A stretch of DNA of 64,000 nucleotides from Astrothelium macrocarpum (taxonomy: Eukaryota > Ascomycota > Dothideomycetes > Trypetheliales > Trypetheliaceae): assembly GCA_021030915.1 (NCBI GenBank), contig JAGEMR010000133.1, positions 16,903 through 80,902 of the forward strand, given 5' to 3'. Of this stretch, positions 45,260 through 57,021 are shown piece after piece. The position numbers and the translations under genes are program-made. The notes under the pieces were generated by a model. It ran no database searches. It had not been told where the DNA came from and saw only the letters and a list, made by a program, of their open reading frames with translations. Numbering within the stretch: position 1 is the stretch's first letter; the number at the start of each line of letters is the position of its first letter.

Positions 45260-45969
45260 ATGTACCCTCTGGAGTCGCTCGCTCGACGAATCATTCGAAC
45301 TGCTACCTTTGTTCTTGCCATTTTGCTCTTCCCTGTTCTTTATCAAGCCAGAGCACTCGGTCTCTCCGACATTGCTTTTCTCCTTCTCTCCAGCTTCCAT
45401 CTGCTTTCTCTCACCTTCTTACCTCACTACGATGGTCAAATAGAACCAGAGACCGTTCAAACATCGAGGTGGCTTGGGAGTAACCACGAACAGTTGAAAT
45501 TTGGGACGCGGCTGCTGGCAGCAACGGATATCCTTTTTTCGTTCACTTATAGTTTGATGGCAATGCGACTTTCTCTGCATTATCATGATTGGTCGACTGA
45601 ACCTTTCACGTTTGTATGGGATGTCACGGCTGCCGTGATGCTGATCTTTCAATCGTGAGTCCCCCACTTTCGGTCTAAATACTTTACTCTGCTGTTTAAC
45701 TCCCGCTCAAAATTTCGTTTTGGTTTTGCTGCTGGTACTGATTACAACTACCAAAAAGTCTTCTCTATGCCTCGCTTCCACTCACGTGGCTATTCCTTGG
45801 ATTGCTTGAACGTATCCTGAGACGCTTCATAGGGTGCCGGCAATGTGAGACTGCGTGTCATCGCCAGCAATGCGCCGACAATCCGAGTCGAGATCACCTT
45901 GATTGTCTCCGGGACGGAGAAGTTAAAGTGTGCCTTTCAACGACGGAGAAAGAAGAGCAACACATGTAG
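45260..45969 (+). CDS. small multi-pass membrane protein with Cys-rich tail, unknown function
   Basis: Two exons, 45260..45654 and 45759..45969, give 201 aa. The 104-bp intron is GTGAGT...AAAAAG, and TC|T joins in phase (Ser). Four hydrophobic stretches are visible: about residues 15-30 (ATFVLAILLFPVLY), 35-52, 85-102 and 115-155, the last being continued by exon 2 (LLYASLPLTWLFLGLLERI). That continuation supports the splice. The last 45 residues hold six Cys (GCRQCETACHRQQC ... LDC ... VKVC) and many charged residues, and end EEQHM. I do not recognise the family. The AAG acceptor lowers confidence in the exact junction. The topology suggests an organelle or plasma membrane protein with a soluble Cys-rich tail. 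Confidence 0.6.
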
Positions 45970-46304
45970 CAAAAGTCTTAATGGAATAGCAAAATGCAAA
46001 GCTGTCATCACCAAGGAAACTGCTATATTGATTTACTTTGTTACAGCAAGTCTAGCTAGCAAATCGAAAGCATGCCGTCTATTTCCACCATCATCATAGT
46101 CGTAAATGCACCCTCATTGATTCATTTCGCTTCCCAGCCAACACGTTTTGGCTTTTAATCATCAACTACACTGTCCCTTCCTTGCTTAGCTCGTCTGCAT
46201 TCCACAAGAGACTCTTTCAAACAATCACCTGGTTTCTCACAAAACCCCTTCAATCCATTCACATTGCTACGCTCTCTACAAGTAGTCTGGCTCCTCACTA
46301 TCCC
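45970..46304. other. convergent 3' region
   Basis: This stretch lies between the small membrane-protein gene (+) and the pyruvate kinase gene (-). No gene is recognised. Confidence 0.35.
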
Positions 46305-48238
46305 TCAGGCGCTCGGATCTAAACCCAAGTTCTCTTCGGCAGGTACGATGCGGAGGGTATTTGTATGTCCCATACCCCCACGCCAACCTTGGACACAGAT
46401 GACGGTGTCGCCCTTGTTGAGAACGCCAAGCTTAGTAGCGCTGACGATGCCCCACTTCAGGCGGCGATCAACATCTTCCTGCCAAGGAGTGCTGTTAAAG
46501 TCTGGTTTCTCTTCGTCAAATAAAAAGGGGTACACGCCGCGATAGAGGTGGGAGTACTGTGAGGGACATTGAAATTAGCATGCCAAGTAGGACTTTCAAT
46601 TAAGAAAAACAAGCATCGGTACTTACACGAGAGGCACGGGCGTTGCGTGTGACCATGATGATTGGGCAAACTGGACGATACTTGGAGATAAGGCGGGCCG
46701 TGTTGCCACTGTGAGCTCGTCAATCTTCTTTGCCCTTCTCCGATTCTGTGTGAGACGTCTTACCTGGTGGTGAGGACAAGAATGGCGCCCGCATTCTGTT
46801 CTAGACTTGCACTTACAGCAGCCATGGCGCACGTTTCCATTGTGGGAGCAGGTGTCAACTGGATTTTCCTCAACTCGTCAAATGCGCTGACATATGGGAT
46901 AGCCACCTCAGCCAGTAGGCATGTTTCGTGCATCATAGTGACGGCTTCCTTGGGGTAGTTGCCCTTTGCCGTCTCACCAGACAACATGACACAGTCTGCA
47001 CCATCGAGCACGGCATTTCCAACGTCACTGACCTCAGCACGGGTGGGTCGAGGATTGTAGGTCATGCTCTCCAACATTTGGGTTGCGCAAATGGCCGGCT
47101 TACCAGCAATGTTGCATTTGGTAATCATCATTTTCTGGGCAATGAAGACCTGAGCGGGAGGAATTTCAATACCCAAATCACCACGTGCGACCATGACGCC
47201 GTCAGTCTCCTTTAGAATCTCATCAAAGTTGTTGACACCCTGCTGGTTCTCAATCTTGGCGATGATCTGGATGTCCTTGCCATCTTCGCCGAGCACCTTC
47301 CGGATTGCCTTGATATCATCACCGCGTCGGATAAAGGAGGCAAAGATCATATCAACTTTGTTCTTGACGCCAAAGAGCAAATCGTTCTTGTCCTTCTCGG
47401 ATATGGCGGGAAGATCGACGTCGGTCTTGGGAAGGTTGACACCTTTCTTGGACGAGATTTTGCCATTGTTGATGCAGCGACACTTGAGATTCTTGTCATC
47501 CGTGATTTCGACGACCTCAAAGGCAAGGACACCGTCATCGACGTAGATGGTGCGGCCGGGCGCGATCATCTTGGTGATGTTCTTGTAGTCGACATACCTA
47601 GGATAGACTGGTTAGTTTGCGCATTCGGATTTGCAGGCTTGTACGGCCCAAAACAGCGTAGATCTTACATGTTTTTATCGTCACTGGCGGTAGCATATTT
47701 CTCATCGGTAGTAATGTTGATCTCGCTACCAGCAGAAATGGGAATGTCCGCGTCGCCAACCGTATTTCCAGTGCGTATCTCAGGTCCTTTCTGCACGCCG
47801 TCAGTATACCACACACGGTACAATACAATGACTGCGTAATCTCACCGTATCCAATGCGATGGCCAACGGCCGGCCGGACTGGGAGCGCTCCGCTTCCCTG
47901 GCATTGTCAATGACTGATTGGTGGTACTGCAACGCTCAGTAAACGTAATTCAACCAGAAGTCTGAACAGTATCGTACCTCGTAAGAGCCGTGTGAAAAAT
48001 TCATTCGGACCACATTGAGGCCAGCTTTCCTCAACATGTTGATCTTCTCGGGTGAATTTGTCTTTGGACCTGAGCAGCATTAGGCCAGGCTCGCCTTGCG
48101 AAGCTTCCCGGACATACCAATGGTGCAAATAATCGAAGTCCGGCGGTAATTCTTGGCTGGAACATATTCAGTGTTCAAATTCGACAGCCAAGCAATCCGG
48201 GTGCGGCCGGAGTTGAGATGATCCAAAGCATTCGCCAT
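46305..48238 (-). CDS. pyruvate kinase
   Basis: Seven exons on the minus strand: 48238..48118, 48069..47978, 47926..47846, 47790..47669, 47597..46764, 46708..46627, 46556..46305. They total 1584 nt and keep phase, giving 527 aa, the usual fungal length. The N-terminus contains [19 protein letters not shown] and [20 protein letters not shown]. The barrel has [10 protein letters not shown], with the catalytic Lys and the metal-binding Glu, then [12 protein letters not shown] and [10 protein letters not shown]; the C-terminal domain starts in exon 5 and closes with GLDPSA. It converts phosphoenolpyruvate and ADP to pyruvate and ATP in the cytosol. All introns are 48-71 bp GT-AG. Five introns in the first third and two near the end leave one large central exon. 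It is divergent from the mitofissin gene. Confidence 0.95.
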
Positions 48239-48665
48239 GTTGAAGTGGAGTGAATGAGCAACGGGAGAAGCTCTGGGGAATCAGGCGGGATTTGAGACTG
48301 AACTGCTCTTGGAATTTGGAGAAGTCGGGGAGAAGAGTGGAAAGGAGGAGCAGCAAGTGTAGAAAGTGTTGAATTCCCCCAAGCGGAAGAAAAATCCGGA
48401 GAATTGGGGAAGTTCCGGCGAATTGGGAATGGGGTAAGGCAGTTTGGTTGAGCTGAGGGTGGCAGCTTACGGGCCACTCTGTATTAATTGGACCTGGCCA
48501 CGGAAGCGCTGGAAGCTTGAGCTTGGACCCTGCAAAGTGACGAAAAGCGCTTACATAATCGTCCCGGCCGATGTGCGGCTAAATGGACCCTTTCGACTCT
48601 TTCTTTGGTCCCGCGGCAACACCTTTGTATACATACATCTCTACACAACACAGACATCCACAGTC
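48239..48665. promoter_or_regulatory. divergent promoter, pyruvate kinase and mitofissin genes
   Basis: These 427 bases lie between the divergent starts of pyruvate kinase and mitofissin. A purine-rich stretch (48,240-48,420 on +) is the pyrimidine-rich leader of the highly expressed glycolytic gene when read on its own strand. Confidence 0.4.
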
Positions 48666-49136
48666 ATGGTCGTACGTCTTGTGAGCCTTCGCCGGGCAAC
48701 ATCTCTCTCTCTCTCTCTCTCTCCCCATTCTGTCCATATGCTAATCCATCGTACTCCACAGCTAGGCAGAATCACCCACTTCGCCTTTGACGCCGTTCTC
48801 TGTATGCTGCCTGTCCCACATCTGACCTCACCTCATCTCTCCTCTGGCTCATGATTATTACAGTCTCCGCCTTTCTCGCTGGCGTGCGCAGATCCACAGG
48901 TCTCACGTACGCTCTTCCCCGTCTCCTGCCTTCTCGACGCCATCTCCTTCATACGTGAGTCGTAGACTACGAAGCAAGCTGACTAACCCTCTAGTCCTAG
49001 TCTCCGCCAAGAATCGGTTTCTGAGAGTACCGAGGTTCGAAAGTGGATCGACCGCTATCTCTGGCTAGGCGAAGCAGTCATGGATCAAGGTGTGGCCGTC
49101 ATGAGCTCGAGCAGCTATTTTGAACGCAAGAGATGA
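48666..49136 (+). CDS. ATG44: mitofissin (DUF1748 family), mitochondrial fission factor
   Basis: Four tiny exons, 48666..48671, 48762..48801, 48864..48906 and 48995..49136, sum to 231 nt and give 76 aa, close to yeast and fission-yeast mitofissin. The introns are 90, 62 and 88 bp GT-AG. The first coding exon is only ATG GTC. The protein reads MVLGRITHFAFDAVL..., then FLAGVRRSTGLTPSL, then VRKWIDRYLWLGEAVMDQGV and SSSSYFERKR, matching the family block by block. Mitofissin sits in the mitochondrial intermembrane space and drives membrane fission needed for mitophagy. No open frame longer than 50 codons represents this gene, so simple gene finding misses it. It is divergent from pyruvate kinase and convergent with the ZZ/EF-hand gene. 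Confidence 0.88.
48702..48723 (+). repeat. (TC)11 microsatellite in mitofissin intron 1
   Basis: Eleven TC dinucleotides lie inside the first intron of the mitofissin gene, upstream of its branch site (GCTAATCC near 48,740). Confidence 0.9.
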
Positions 49137-49668
49137 GCCCCACAATATCACAAATGTCAAATTACTACCACCGACCGGACCGACCTTGGGCGCAATCCTG
49201 GGGGTTTAGAGTTACGATACTGGGTTATGGGCATGGATGCATAATGCGGTTTTGATGCTCAATACATCGGCACGGGTGTTTTGGTGTCGTTTTTTTTTTT
49301 TTTTTTTCTTGTTTTGGGATACTCGGGAATTTTTCGTCGAATTGTGTATACACTCATACCTATCGCTTTGAATGTGTCAAAATCAATGCAGATAGTGATT
49401 CTCCCTTCGCATGCTGTATTAACACTACCCATTCGTCCACAACACTGCCGCCTCAATGCTACCAATCTTTTATTTGCCCAGTCGAAGCTCAACCACGTCT
49501 TCAGGCATTCCAATGCTCCATAGAACTCTGTTCGCCAATTCATGCTCCTCAGTCGCGCCTTGCAAGCAGCGCACAGGCCAATCCGCCAATGTCTTTTCCA
49601 TCACCATCATTTCCGAGGCAGTAGCATATCGAAGATGTCTCTGCCTGCCTATTCTTTGTCCAGCATGA
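49137..49668. other. convergent 3' region
   Basis: This stretch lies between the 3' ends of the mitofissin gene (+) and the ZZ/EF-hand gene (-). A 17-18-base poly-T run is near 49,291. No gene is recognised. Confidence 0.4.
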
Positions 49669-52600
49669 TCAGAAGCTGATCAAAGTCAACCAATCGTCCA
49701 GGAAGTCCAGTTTCGCCCCGGCCGGTCCCTTCATCGCACGTTCGAATTCTTCAAAACTCAGCTTTCCCCGGCCCCCGCCACGCTTGCGTTGCTCTCGTTC
49801 CGTCTGGTCCAGCATAGCGAGCTGGCGAAGATACGAACGCGATGGTGGTAGAGAACTCGACTCAAGGAGGCTGCGCAATGAATCCGTGTCCGCGTACGAA
49901 ACGTCGGCTTTGGATCGCACTGCACCATCCCCCTCCTTTACACCGTGGGAGGTATCTACCAAAGAGTTGGGCAGAAATTGCGGAAGCGTTGGATCTACTG
50001 ATGGAGAGTGAGAAGCGTGGGTGGGAAACAACGGACTTTCAGAACCTTCTTGCTGTACGACGTTGCTACCCTCGTCAATGTCAGGACTCTCTACCCTAGA
50101 GCAGACAAGTTTCTGTGCAAGTACAGCCCTTTTTCCCAGATCGCTAAGCTTTCGATACACCAAATGTGCAGTGGGCGCGCGAGGGTAGGCATCCGTGATT
50201 TTCTGCATAACGACATTGACAGTGTCCTGCCCGTCTTCCACGCGGACCTTGTATTGTTCCGAACAAATTTCCATGTTTCGCGCCTCGTGTGGTACTTCGA
50301 CATACTGCAAAGCCCAGTCGACATAGGTGTTGAGTTTGGCAATCACTTCTGAGATTCGATTGTAATCATCAATATTTAAGCAATCTTGCATTCCCGGTGT
50401 CTCTCGAACTTCCTGCACCAGCGCCTTGGCTGCCGCACTGGGTATCATTCCTTTGGCATCTGTTTTTGTCGAATACTCCTTATGCGCTCTTGCTGTTCCA
50501 GGCAGAGGGTCGAGCTGGTGAGACCTGTATTCTTCCAATGCTTGCATTTCCAACTCTACTAGCGCTATCTCGTCCTTCCATTTTTTACGCTCCTCTTCAG
50601 TCTTTGCAATTTCCATTGCACAACCTTCGCTTGATTTGAACAGCGGATCTAACAAAACGTTGAAGCTTTCCTGGATCACATTGTAGATTATTTCTTTTCC
50701 GACGTCACATTCGGCTTCGGGTATTTCATACCCTCCCCAACGTTCCCCAATTGGCCGTGACGACGTTGACGTTTGAGAACGGGCATCATCTTCCGGTTCA
50801 TCTTTGAATCGAACCCTTGATGAAGACCTCGAGCGTTGTGCGAATTCTTCACCATGATCGGCTGCATTCTCATTTTTGACGTCTTCGGGGGCTTCGACTT
50901 CCTCCTCTTCGTTCGGCTCAATCTCGTTGAGGGCCTCACTTGATTCAAAGGCTACTCTTTCCTCTTCGTCCATGTTGAAGTTTCTATTTCGCCATCTTTC
51001 TTGAGCTGGTTGAGTGGTACCATCCAATTGTGCTCCGGGTATGCCAGCATTATCAGTTCTTACCGCCGAGCTTCTCGATCCATCCACGATTGCATGGAAT
51101 CCGTAGTTTGGTATGAGATCACCAAAACGATCAAGAACCTTCCCTGGTCGCCGATTCAGGCTACCGGGCAAGAATCGTTCTCTAAATGCCGAGCTTAGCG
51201 GTTGGCTTGAGTTAATTAGATCAAGGCGTGGCTCATCAGCAGCTTGTTCTTCTTGGACAGCAATCATATCGTTGGTGAGCTGCTGTTGCACAGTGTAAAG
51301 AGCTCTGAACATGCGAAGAAAATCCTTGCGGGAAACATAGCCATCCGAATCCATGTCGTAACCATCAAATATCTTTGCCAGTCGTTGGTCTCTAAATGCC
51401 TTTTTGTGAATGTATGCTAGACCATGTAGGAATTCGTCGAAGCCAATGAGGCCATTGTTATCGGTATCATAGAAAGCAAAGCAACGCTCGTAGATCAGAT
51501 TAGGCTGTGGTGGACGAAGTCTGGTGTGTGGCATGATACTTCTGCTGAAAGCGGATCGATCAATGGCAGCATTGATGTTTAACGGGTCTTCTTTCCATTC
51601 CATGTTCGCAACGCACGTGAATTGGTCGTAGATGGCTTCAACTTCAAAAGGTTCGTATGAACAATCATTCGACAATTGTTTCACCAGGTCCTTTGGTAGA
51701 GTTCGCTGCATGAGGAACGGATTTCCTGGGTACCACACTGGCTCCACCTTCCAAGATTTGCTGAGGTGCAGAGCAGGAATCGTAATTTTATGAAAGACGT
51801 GTGTTTTGATATGCGGACTTGGATTTTGTGCCTCACAAGTTGAGCAAAGATCAAAGTCTGTGCAATTTGAGCAATGCCACCGAGTCCCGCGAATTGGCAT
51901 TTCCCCGCAAGAATCGCATCGAATACCATGGTGGATGTAAGCCCTTTGCTTAGATTGCTCCTCGGCAATGTAGTACAGGACGCTCTTCACATCTGCTCCA
52001 CTCTCACGTTCCGGCGGTACCAAATTTTGGTGTTCATATGGCGTACGTGAAGTGGTTTGAAACTCTTCAGCAATGAATTCACGTACGCCTTGCACAATGT
52101 CACGGCTTGTGGCCTCGGGGATGCCAATACGCATCATAGCCCGAGTGATTTCAGATGGACTGATACCACGAGTCAGAAGTTGCACAACAATATTACTTTG
52201 CCATGGAGAAAGAGTGGCATCAGAAGCATGTCTAAGAGGTTCTTGAAATGTGGCGAGGAGCGATCGATAGGCAACATGGCAACGAAAGTCTGTAAGATCA
52301 GGGGAGTCCCACTCGAACTCCCTCTCGAGTTGGTCAAAATTCGGACTATGGTTTTCGTCGATCTCGACATAAGAGTCCATTTCTTCTGGAAGAATTTGCC
52401 GTCTTCTGCTTGTTCTTGATTCTTCATTCCCTCGAGCACTACTCTTTCTGTCAGTGCAGTAGACGTTACGTAGGAACAAAGTAAATTACCCTTGTAAAGA
52501 CCTGGCGCCATGACGCCTTCGGTGAACGGCTCCACGCCGATGCAGCGAAGTTTTGGAGGAATCAGGCGTCTTAATGTTAGCGTAGACCAGGCACAAACAA

Positions 52601-52683
52601 TAGACTGTTGCAGCTCCGAGCACGACAAGAACTGCGGGCTTGTAACGCGTCAGAGCGGTTTTATTCATCGCCAGTGGAGCCAT
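49669..52683 (-). CDS. membrane-anchored ZZ-zinc-finger and EF-hand protein
   Basis: Two exons, 52683..52490 and 52447..49669 (minus), give 990 aa; the intron is a very short 42 bp (GTAATT...TGACAG) in phase 2. Exon 1 supplies an N-terminal transmembrane segment (PAVLVVLGAATVYCLCLVY, about residues 17-35). A ZZ-type zinc finger spans residues 242-284 (CDSCGEMPIRGTRWHCSNC ... HVFH). Two canonical EF-hand loops follow at 392-403 (DTDNNGLIGFDE) and 429-440 (DMDSDGYVSRKD). The rest is acidic and partly disordered, with helical stretches. The combination points to a calcium-sensing adaptor on a membrane, possibly ER or mitochondrial. I know of similar uncharacterised fungal proteins but no established role. 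Confidence 0.85.
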
Positions 52684-53618
52684 GAGGTTCAATATTCAAG
52701 AATTTCAAGTAGGTGGCCAACAAGTCTGGCAGTAATCCGAGCAACTTGCACCTCCCTCACACAGTTGTAACGGACCGCCAACAATCATCGCCAGGTTTTG
52801 CTAACGAAAGCGAGCGCTAGGAGATAAGCCCGGCAACGTACAAAGCGCATTTCAAAAATCTTAGTCATTGCCGGTGTCAAGCTGTGTTCTGGCTGTGACA
52901 GGACTGCATGTCTCTAAATCACAAGGATGAAGTGTAAGGTATGCCATGCACACTAGCAGCCGGTTTTGAGCAACGCCATTGGCTAGAAATTTAAGCTTAC
53001 ATCGAGTAGCACTGACATTCCGCAGTATAGCAGCAAAACCTTCTGCCATGCTTGCTGCTTACCATATCTACCATACTACCATACTACCATACGCGGCCTT
53101 GAATTTCACTAGGATGTATTTATACGGTATGAAGAGCTTTGAATGGGCAATGTATACTGGATTCCTTTGGCTGAGATTTTCATTACAATGACATTGTAAA
53201 GAAATTCAGAATGTGTATCTGTTAAGCTACTGCAAATCATTAGTGCTCATGACTAAGTGGTCAAGCTATAGCAAATGTCTCTGTCTCCGTAGGAAGCAAA
53301 CCCATAGCAGAATGCGCAGGGGGACTTTCAATGTCTCTACGCCTCATACTCCCCGTCCAGACATCCGAAAACTTAACTCAGTATAACAGTCCTTGCGTGC
53401 TTCATAACGCGCTGTAAAGACAAGAGACACTAAAAAGGAGAATATGGGAGGTTATTGTAGAGCAGTACTGCAGTATAGAAAAGAGAGCAAATTTGATGCC
53501 AGCACAATACTCTCTCATGCACCTCCCAGTTTTTTATGCAATCCATTTTCCCATTTGAGTATGTTTGTAGTTGGGCATCTGATAGCGAATTGCCGTTTTA
53601 CCAGCAAAGCTTCGACGC
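52684..53618. other. intergenic, nothing recognised
   Basis: This stretch contains the promoter of the ZZ/EF-hand gene and the 3' flank of the 2EXR-type gene. It has a small CATACTACCA-type tandem repeat near 53,070-53,095. Confidence 0.4.
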
Positions 53619-55085
53619 TCAGCCTTCGTAAATGTATTTGCTACCCATGGTGTACGAGTTGCAACAGGGATCGCAACCGCGGCATTTCGGTGGCCTACAC
53701 AGATTAGCAATATAAAGAGAACGCTACATCAGCCTGACTTACAAATCTGTAACCGAATGGACCGGTCTTATGACTTCACGGACTAATCCCTTGCGTAATG
53801 GGAATCGATCGATGATCATGCGAGATTTTGTGCCACCAATATCCCGAACATGTGATAGTCCAGTATGTTCAATGTCACTGCCGACGGAAAGCCGCTCATT
53901 GAATGCAGCCTTCACCGAGTCTTTCGCACAGCCAGTGAGCCTAACTGGAAGATGCTTTATGTAATGGAACGCAGCATCCAACATCCATCCTACAACAGTC
54001 TCATGGCATCCGCCCGCAAGCCATGGGCAATGTTCCATGACGTAGGGATGAAGTATTTGAATCTCCAGGCTATCCAGTTGGAGTTTTTGCATTGAAGCTA
54101 CCGCAGGTGAAAGGCGCCATCTTTTCTCCAAACTGAGTTGCGCTCCAAAGAACTTGAGAAATTCGTCGTGAGGAAAATAGAGCTTCAAAATTTTGATATT
54201 GGGACGTATGCTGCGGAGGCCTTGTTTCTCCAGCTTCTTTCGAAGGTCGTAACGGAAGCTTTGCTTTCTGGTGAAGAATCCATTGGCCCAACATACCCTC
54301 GAAAAGGCAAACTCAGTACGCTGGCGGAGAATGTATAATGCTTCCCCGCAGACCTTTTTGCAAGTACGAAGCAGTGCTCGATTCGGTTCGCGCAGTGGAG
54401 GATCGTACGGGTTCGCTATGTAGATTGATTGCGTCCCACTTGGTAGATAGACACCTGGCTCAACCGACGATCCCAGAGCGAAGGCGTATATAATGTTTCG
54501 CAGTTCCGGTGGAAGATCCAGAAATCGGAATGGAATCCGACTCTCTTTCCAAAACGTCTCGTAAAGATGTTCGCGGGCTTTGAGGTCGTTGGTGACTGAT
54601 TCAGGAGGTCGCATCGTATCCAAAAACATCTCCAAGGCACACCACTTTCTATCTACGTAGACAATGACATGATCTTCTTCAACCTTATCGTATTTCCAGC
54701 TACTCGGGATCACGAATTCTTCTTGGCTTCCGTGAATGGAAAATGCCACATGCTTTATATCTGAATATTCACGGCGCTTAGAAGGTAACGAGGTCGAACA
54801 TGCTCTCACGCCGATACATTTCAGGTAGTTGTCAAAGCTTTTTCTCGAATAGACTTTTATTGCCGCCTCAACCTTGCGCATAAACCAGAGTTTTGGGCGT
54901 TGGCAAGGATTCGAAAAGGCAGTGTCGGCACCGCTAATGGAAAAGCCATGGAACTTGATCAAAGGACCTGTATGAGCTGGGGGAAGTTGTTTGCGAAGGC
55001 GCATTTGGTACTTGACAAAATGAAAGCGTTCCTCACTCTCGGAAAGGTAATCCATCTTGGATTCAACACTCGGCATAGCACGCAT
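53619..55085 (-). CDS. 2EXR/F-box-like protein, unknown function
   Basis: The main frame starts at the ATG at 55085. Read unspliced it stops at 53739 (448 aa). A consensus intron (GTAAGT at 53742 down to GTAG at 53695, with branch GCTAATC) would replace the last stop and add a second exon to 53619, giving 472 aa with a Cys-rich end (PPKCRGCDPCC...). I favour the spliced model. The recognisable feature is FRFLDLPPELRNIIYAFAL near residues 194-212, typical of fungal 2EXR or F-box-like proteins. It is followed by LLRTCKKVCGEALYIL, also typical of that family. The N-terminal 190 residues resemble no family I know. Such proteins are numerous in ascomycetes and mostly uncharacterised. Confidence 0.78.
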
Positions 55086-56015
55086 GGTGAACTCTGTGCG
55101 GCATACGCAGTAGATAATCTAGGGAAAGGGGGGGCAGCCCGATGGAGAAGAATTGATGTGAGGAACGCTGTCTGGAAACGGTCGAGTCGATATTTGAATT
55201 GACAAGAAGAGCATGAGCAGGTGGAGAAGAAGATAGAGCACCGCCACGAGATTGGAAAGAACTCAAAGCGCCACTGACAGCCCAAGTGATTAAGAATATG
55301 TTGCTGCAATGAATAGGGTAAAGGTAGGTAGCGAGCAGCATCATAGGCTGGCTTGAGAATATAATGAAGCGCAGGTGATTCGAAACTTTCAGTTGAATAA
55401 AGAAAATGAAAGTGATTTAGGAACCATGGCTTATTGCTACCCAGCCATAGAGGCTGTCTCCACAAATGATTCGCCTGAGCAAGGCAGCAGACCCACCACA
55501 CACGGACCTACGAGCGCAAATCTAACTGAAGTACAGAGACTCATGGCATCACTTATCCTAGAGTGAATAAAAAGACCTACTCGACCCAGAAATGGAAAAT
55601 TGGCCATAGCAAGAGAAAGCTTTGGCAGAAGACAATAATTGGATAGCTTGAGACTTGACGTGGAAGGGAACAACATCCTGGGAACGTAACAAGCATTCGC
55701 ATACTGGTGAGACAAACTGCAAGCGCCGCCTCGCGTTTGCGCATCGTCACCTACCCTGTACTACAGTAGTAAGGTTAGGTAGGTACCTTAGGTACATACG
55801 AGGGGAGACAGAAACAGGTTGGGCGGTGATGGTAAAGAAGTCGCTAGTGTCGCCAAGCTCGATATTATGTCATCAGCCAAGCCAAAACCATAAACCACCC
55901 AACCTAAAGTACCTACGGTAGTTCTCCAAGCTAGTACTTCCGTCTGATGCTCTAGCAACGAAAAGCAGTGGAATTCTTGCGCCCTTCCATAGCTAATCCA
56001 ATCGTCCGCATCAAC
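55086..56015. promoter_or_regulatory. divergent intergenic region, 2EXR gene and MED8
   Basis: These 930 bases hold two divergent promoters. Short GTACCT/GGTAGGTA-type repeats lie near 55,770-55,800 and again near 55,905-55,920. No gene is recognised. Confidence 0.35.
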
Positions 56016-56863
56016 ATGGCCCCTCTAACGCATGAGGAAAAGGTCCTGGATAATGCGCGCATGCAACTCATGCGCATCAGTGATGCCATTCAAACCTTCA
56101 AACACAATCTCGAGACGACGGATCCTTTGCCCTCATGGTACGCCGGCTATCCCCCCCCGTAGAGCCTTTTCAGCAAATTGATAAACCACAATGCAGGACC
56201 TCGCTACAGAGTTCTTTTGTACTATTGTCTCAGAACTTCAAAATGGTCCAAGATGCTCTGTCCAACAACTCGGCCTTCCTTTCTTCAGCACATGTTTATC
56301 CCAATCCACATTTTCCCGCGCAAACACAAGAACCAATGCTGCAAATGCTATTGAGAAAGAAGCTTGATCCGACTGCGGACGACTGGGTTCTGGACGGTCG
56401 GAAAGAGGGAGCAAAGATTGAGAGCGAAGAAGATGAGACGGCTGCCAAAGCACAGCAGGACATGATATTGGAAAATGACGAAGATGGGATCGCATCGAAG
56501 CAACCGGCAAAGCTCACTCGAGCTGAACTAAACGAGCTTTGGTCATGGGCCGGCCCAACTGAGAACGAAATGGCCCGAAAGATGCTGGACGAAGAGGCTT
56601 TGAACGACTTCACCTTTGAGGAGCAACAACAAGGTGTAGAAAATATCGTGACCGGTTTAAGACGGAAATTATGGGATAGCGATAGCGAGGACGAAGAAGA
56701 TGAAGAGATGCAGATGACTGGATTGGAAAAGGCGCCCAAAGTAGAGGAAAAACCAATTGAGCCAGCAAGACCCATGATGTCGATAGATACCATCTTTAAG
56801 TTCATGAGTACGGGAAAATTCTCTACAACGATCGACTCGTTACAGCAGACGCAAAGGCGGTGA
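56016..56863 (+). CDS. MED8: Mediator complex subunit 8
   Basis: Two exons, 56016..56137 and 56197..56863, give 262 aa. The 59-bp intron is GTACGC...TGCAG, and TG|G joins as Trp. The N-terminal helical hairpin reads MAPLTHEEKVLDNARMQLMRISDAIQ, then DPLPSW, then SSFVLLSQNFKMVQDAL. The fungal Med8 signature follows with the PNPHFPAQTQEPMLQMLLRKKLDP stretch near residues 85-110. The C-terminal half is acidic (EDEEDEEMQ) and ends in a helix (DTIFKFMSTGK), which may be the Med18/Med20-binding element of Med8. It acts in the nucleus as part of the Mediator head. It is convergent with the MPDU1-type gene, 158 bp apart. Confidence 0.9.
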
Positions 56864-57021
56864 TTATTTCATTTGGAATTGACCTCGGTAATACGCTTTT
56901 CATGATACCCCTCTGCACGAACCGGAAATTTGAGCGAGATGCATACACTTGGACACAATTTTGATAGAGAAATTTTCTTGAATTGAACTAAAACGGACAT
57001 GTACATCGGAGCGAGTAAGTC

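Noticed and set aside
54959..55501. 180-codon minus-strand frame upstream of and overlapping the 2EXR gene
   Set aside because: Different frame from the supported gene, with Ser/Leu/Cys-rich content lacking any motif; probably leader sequence.
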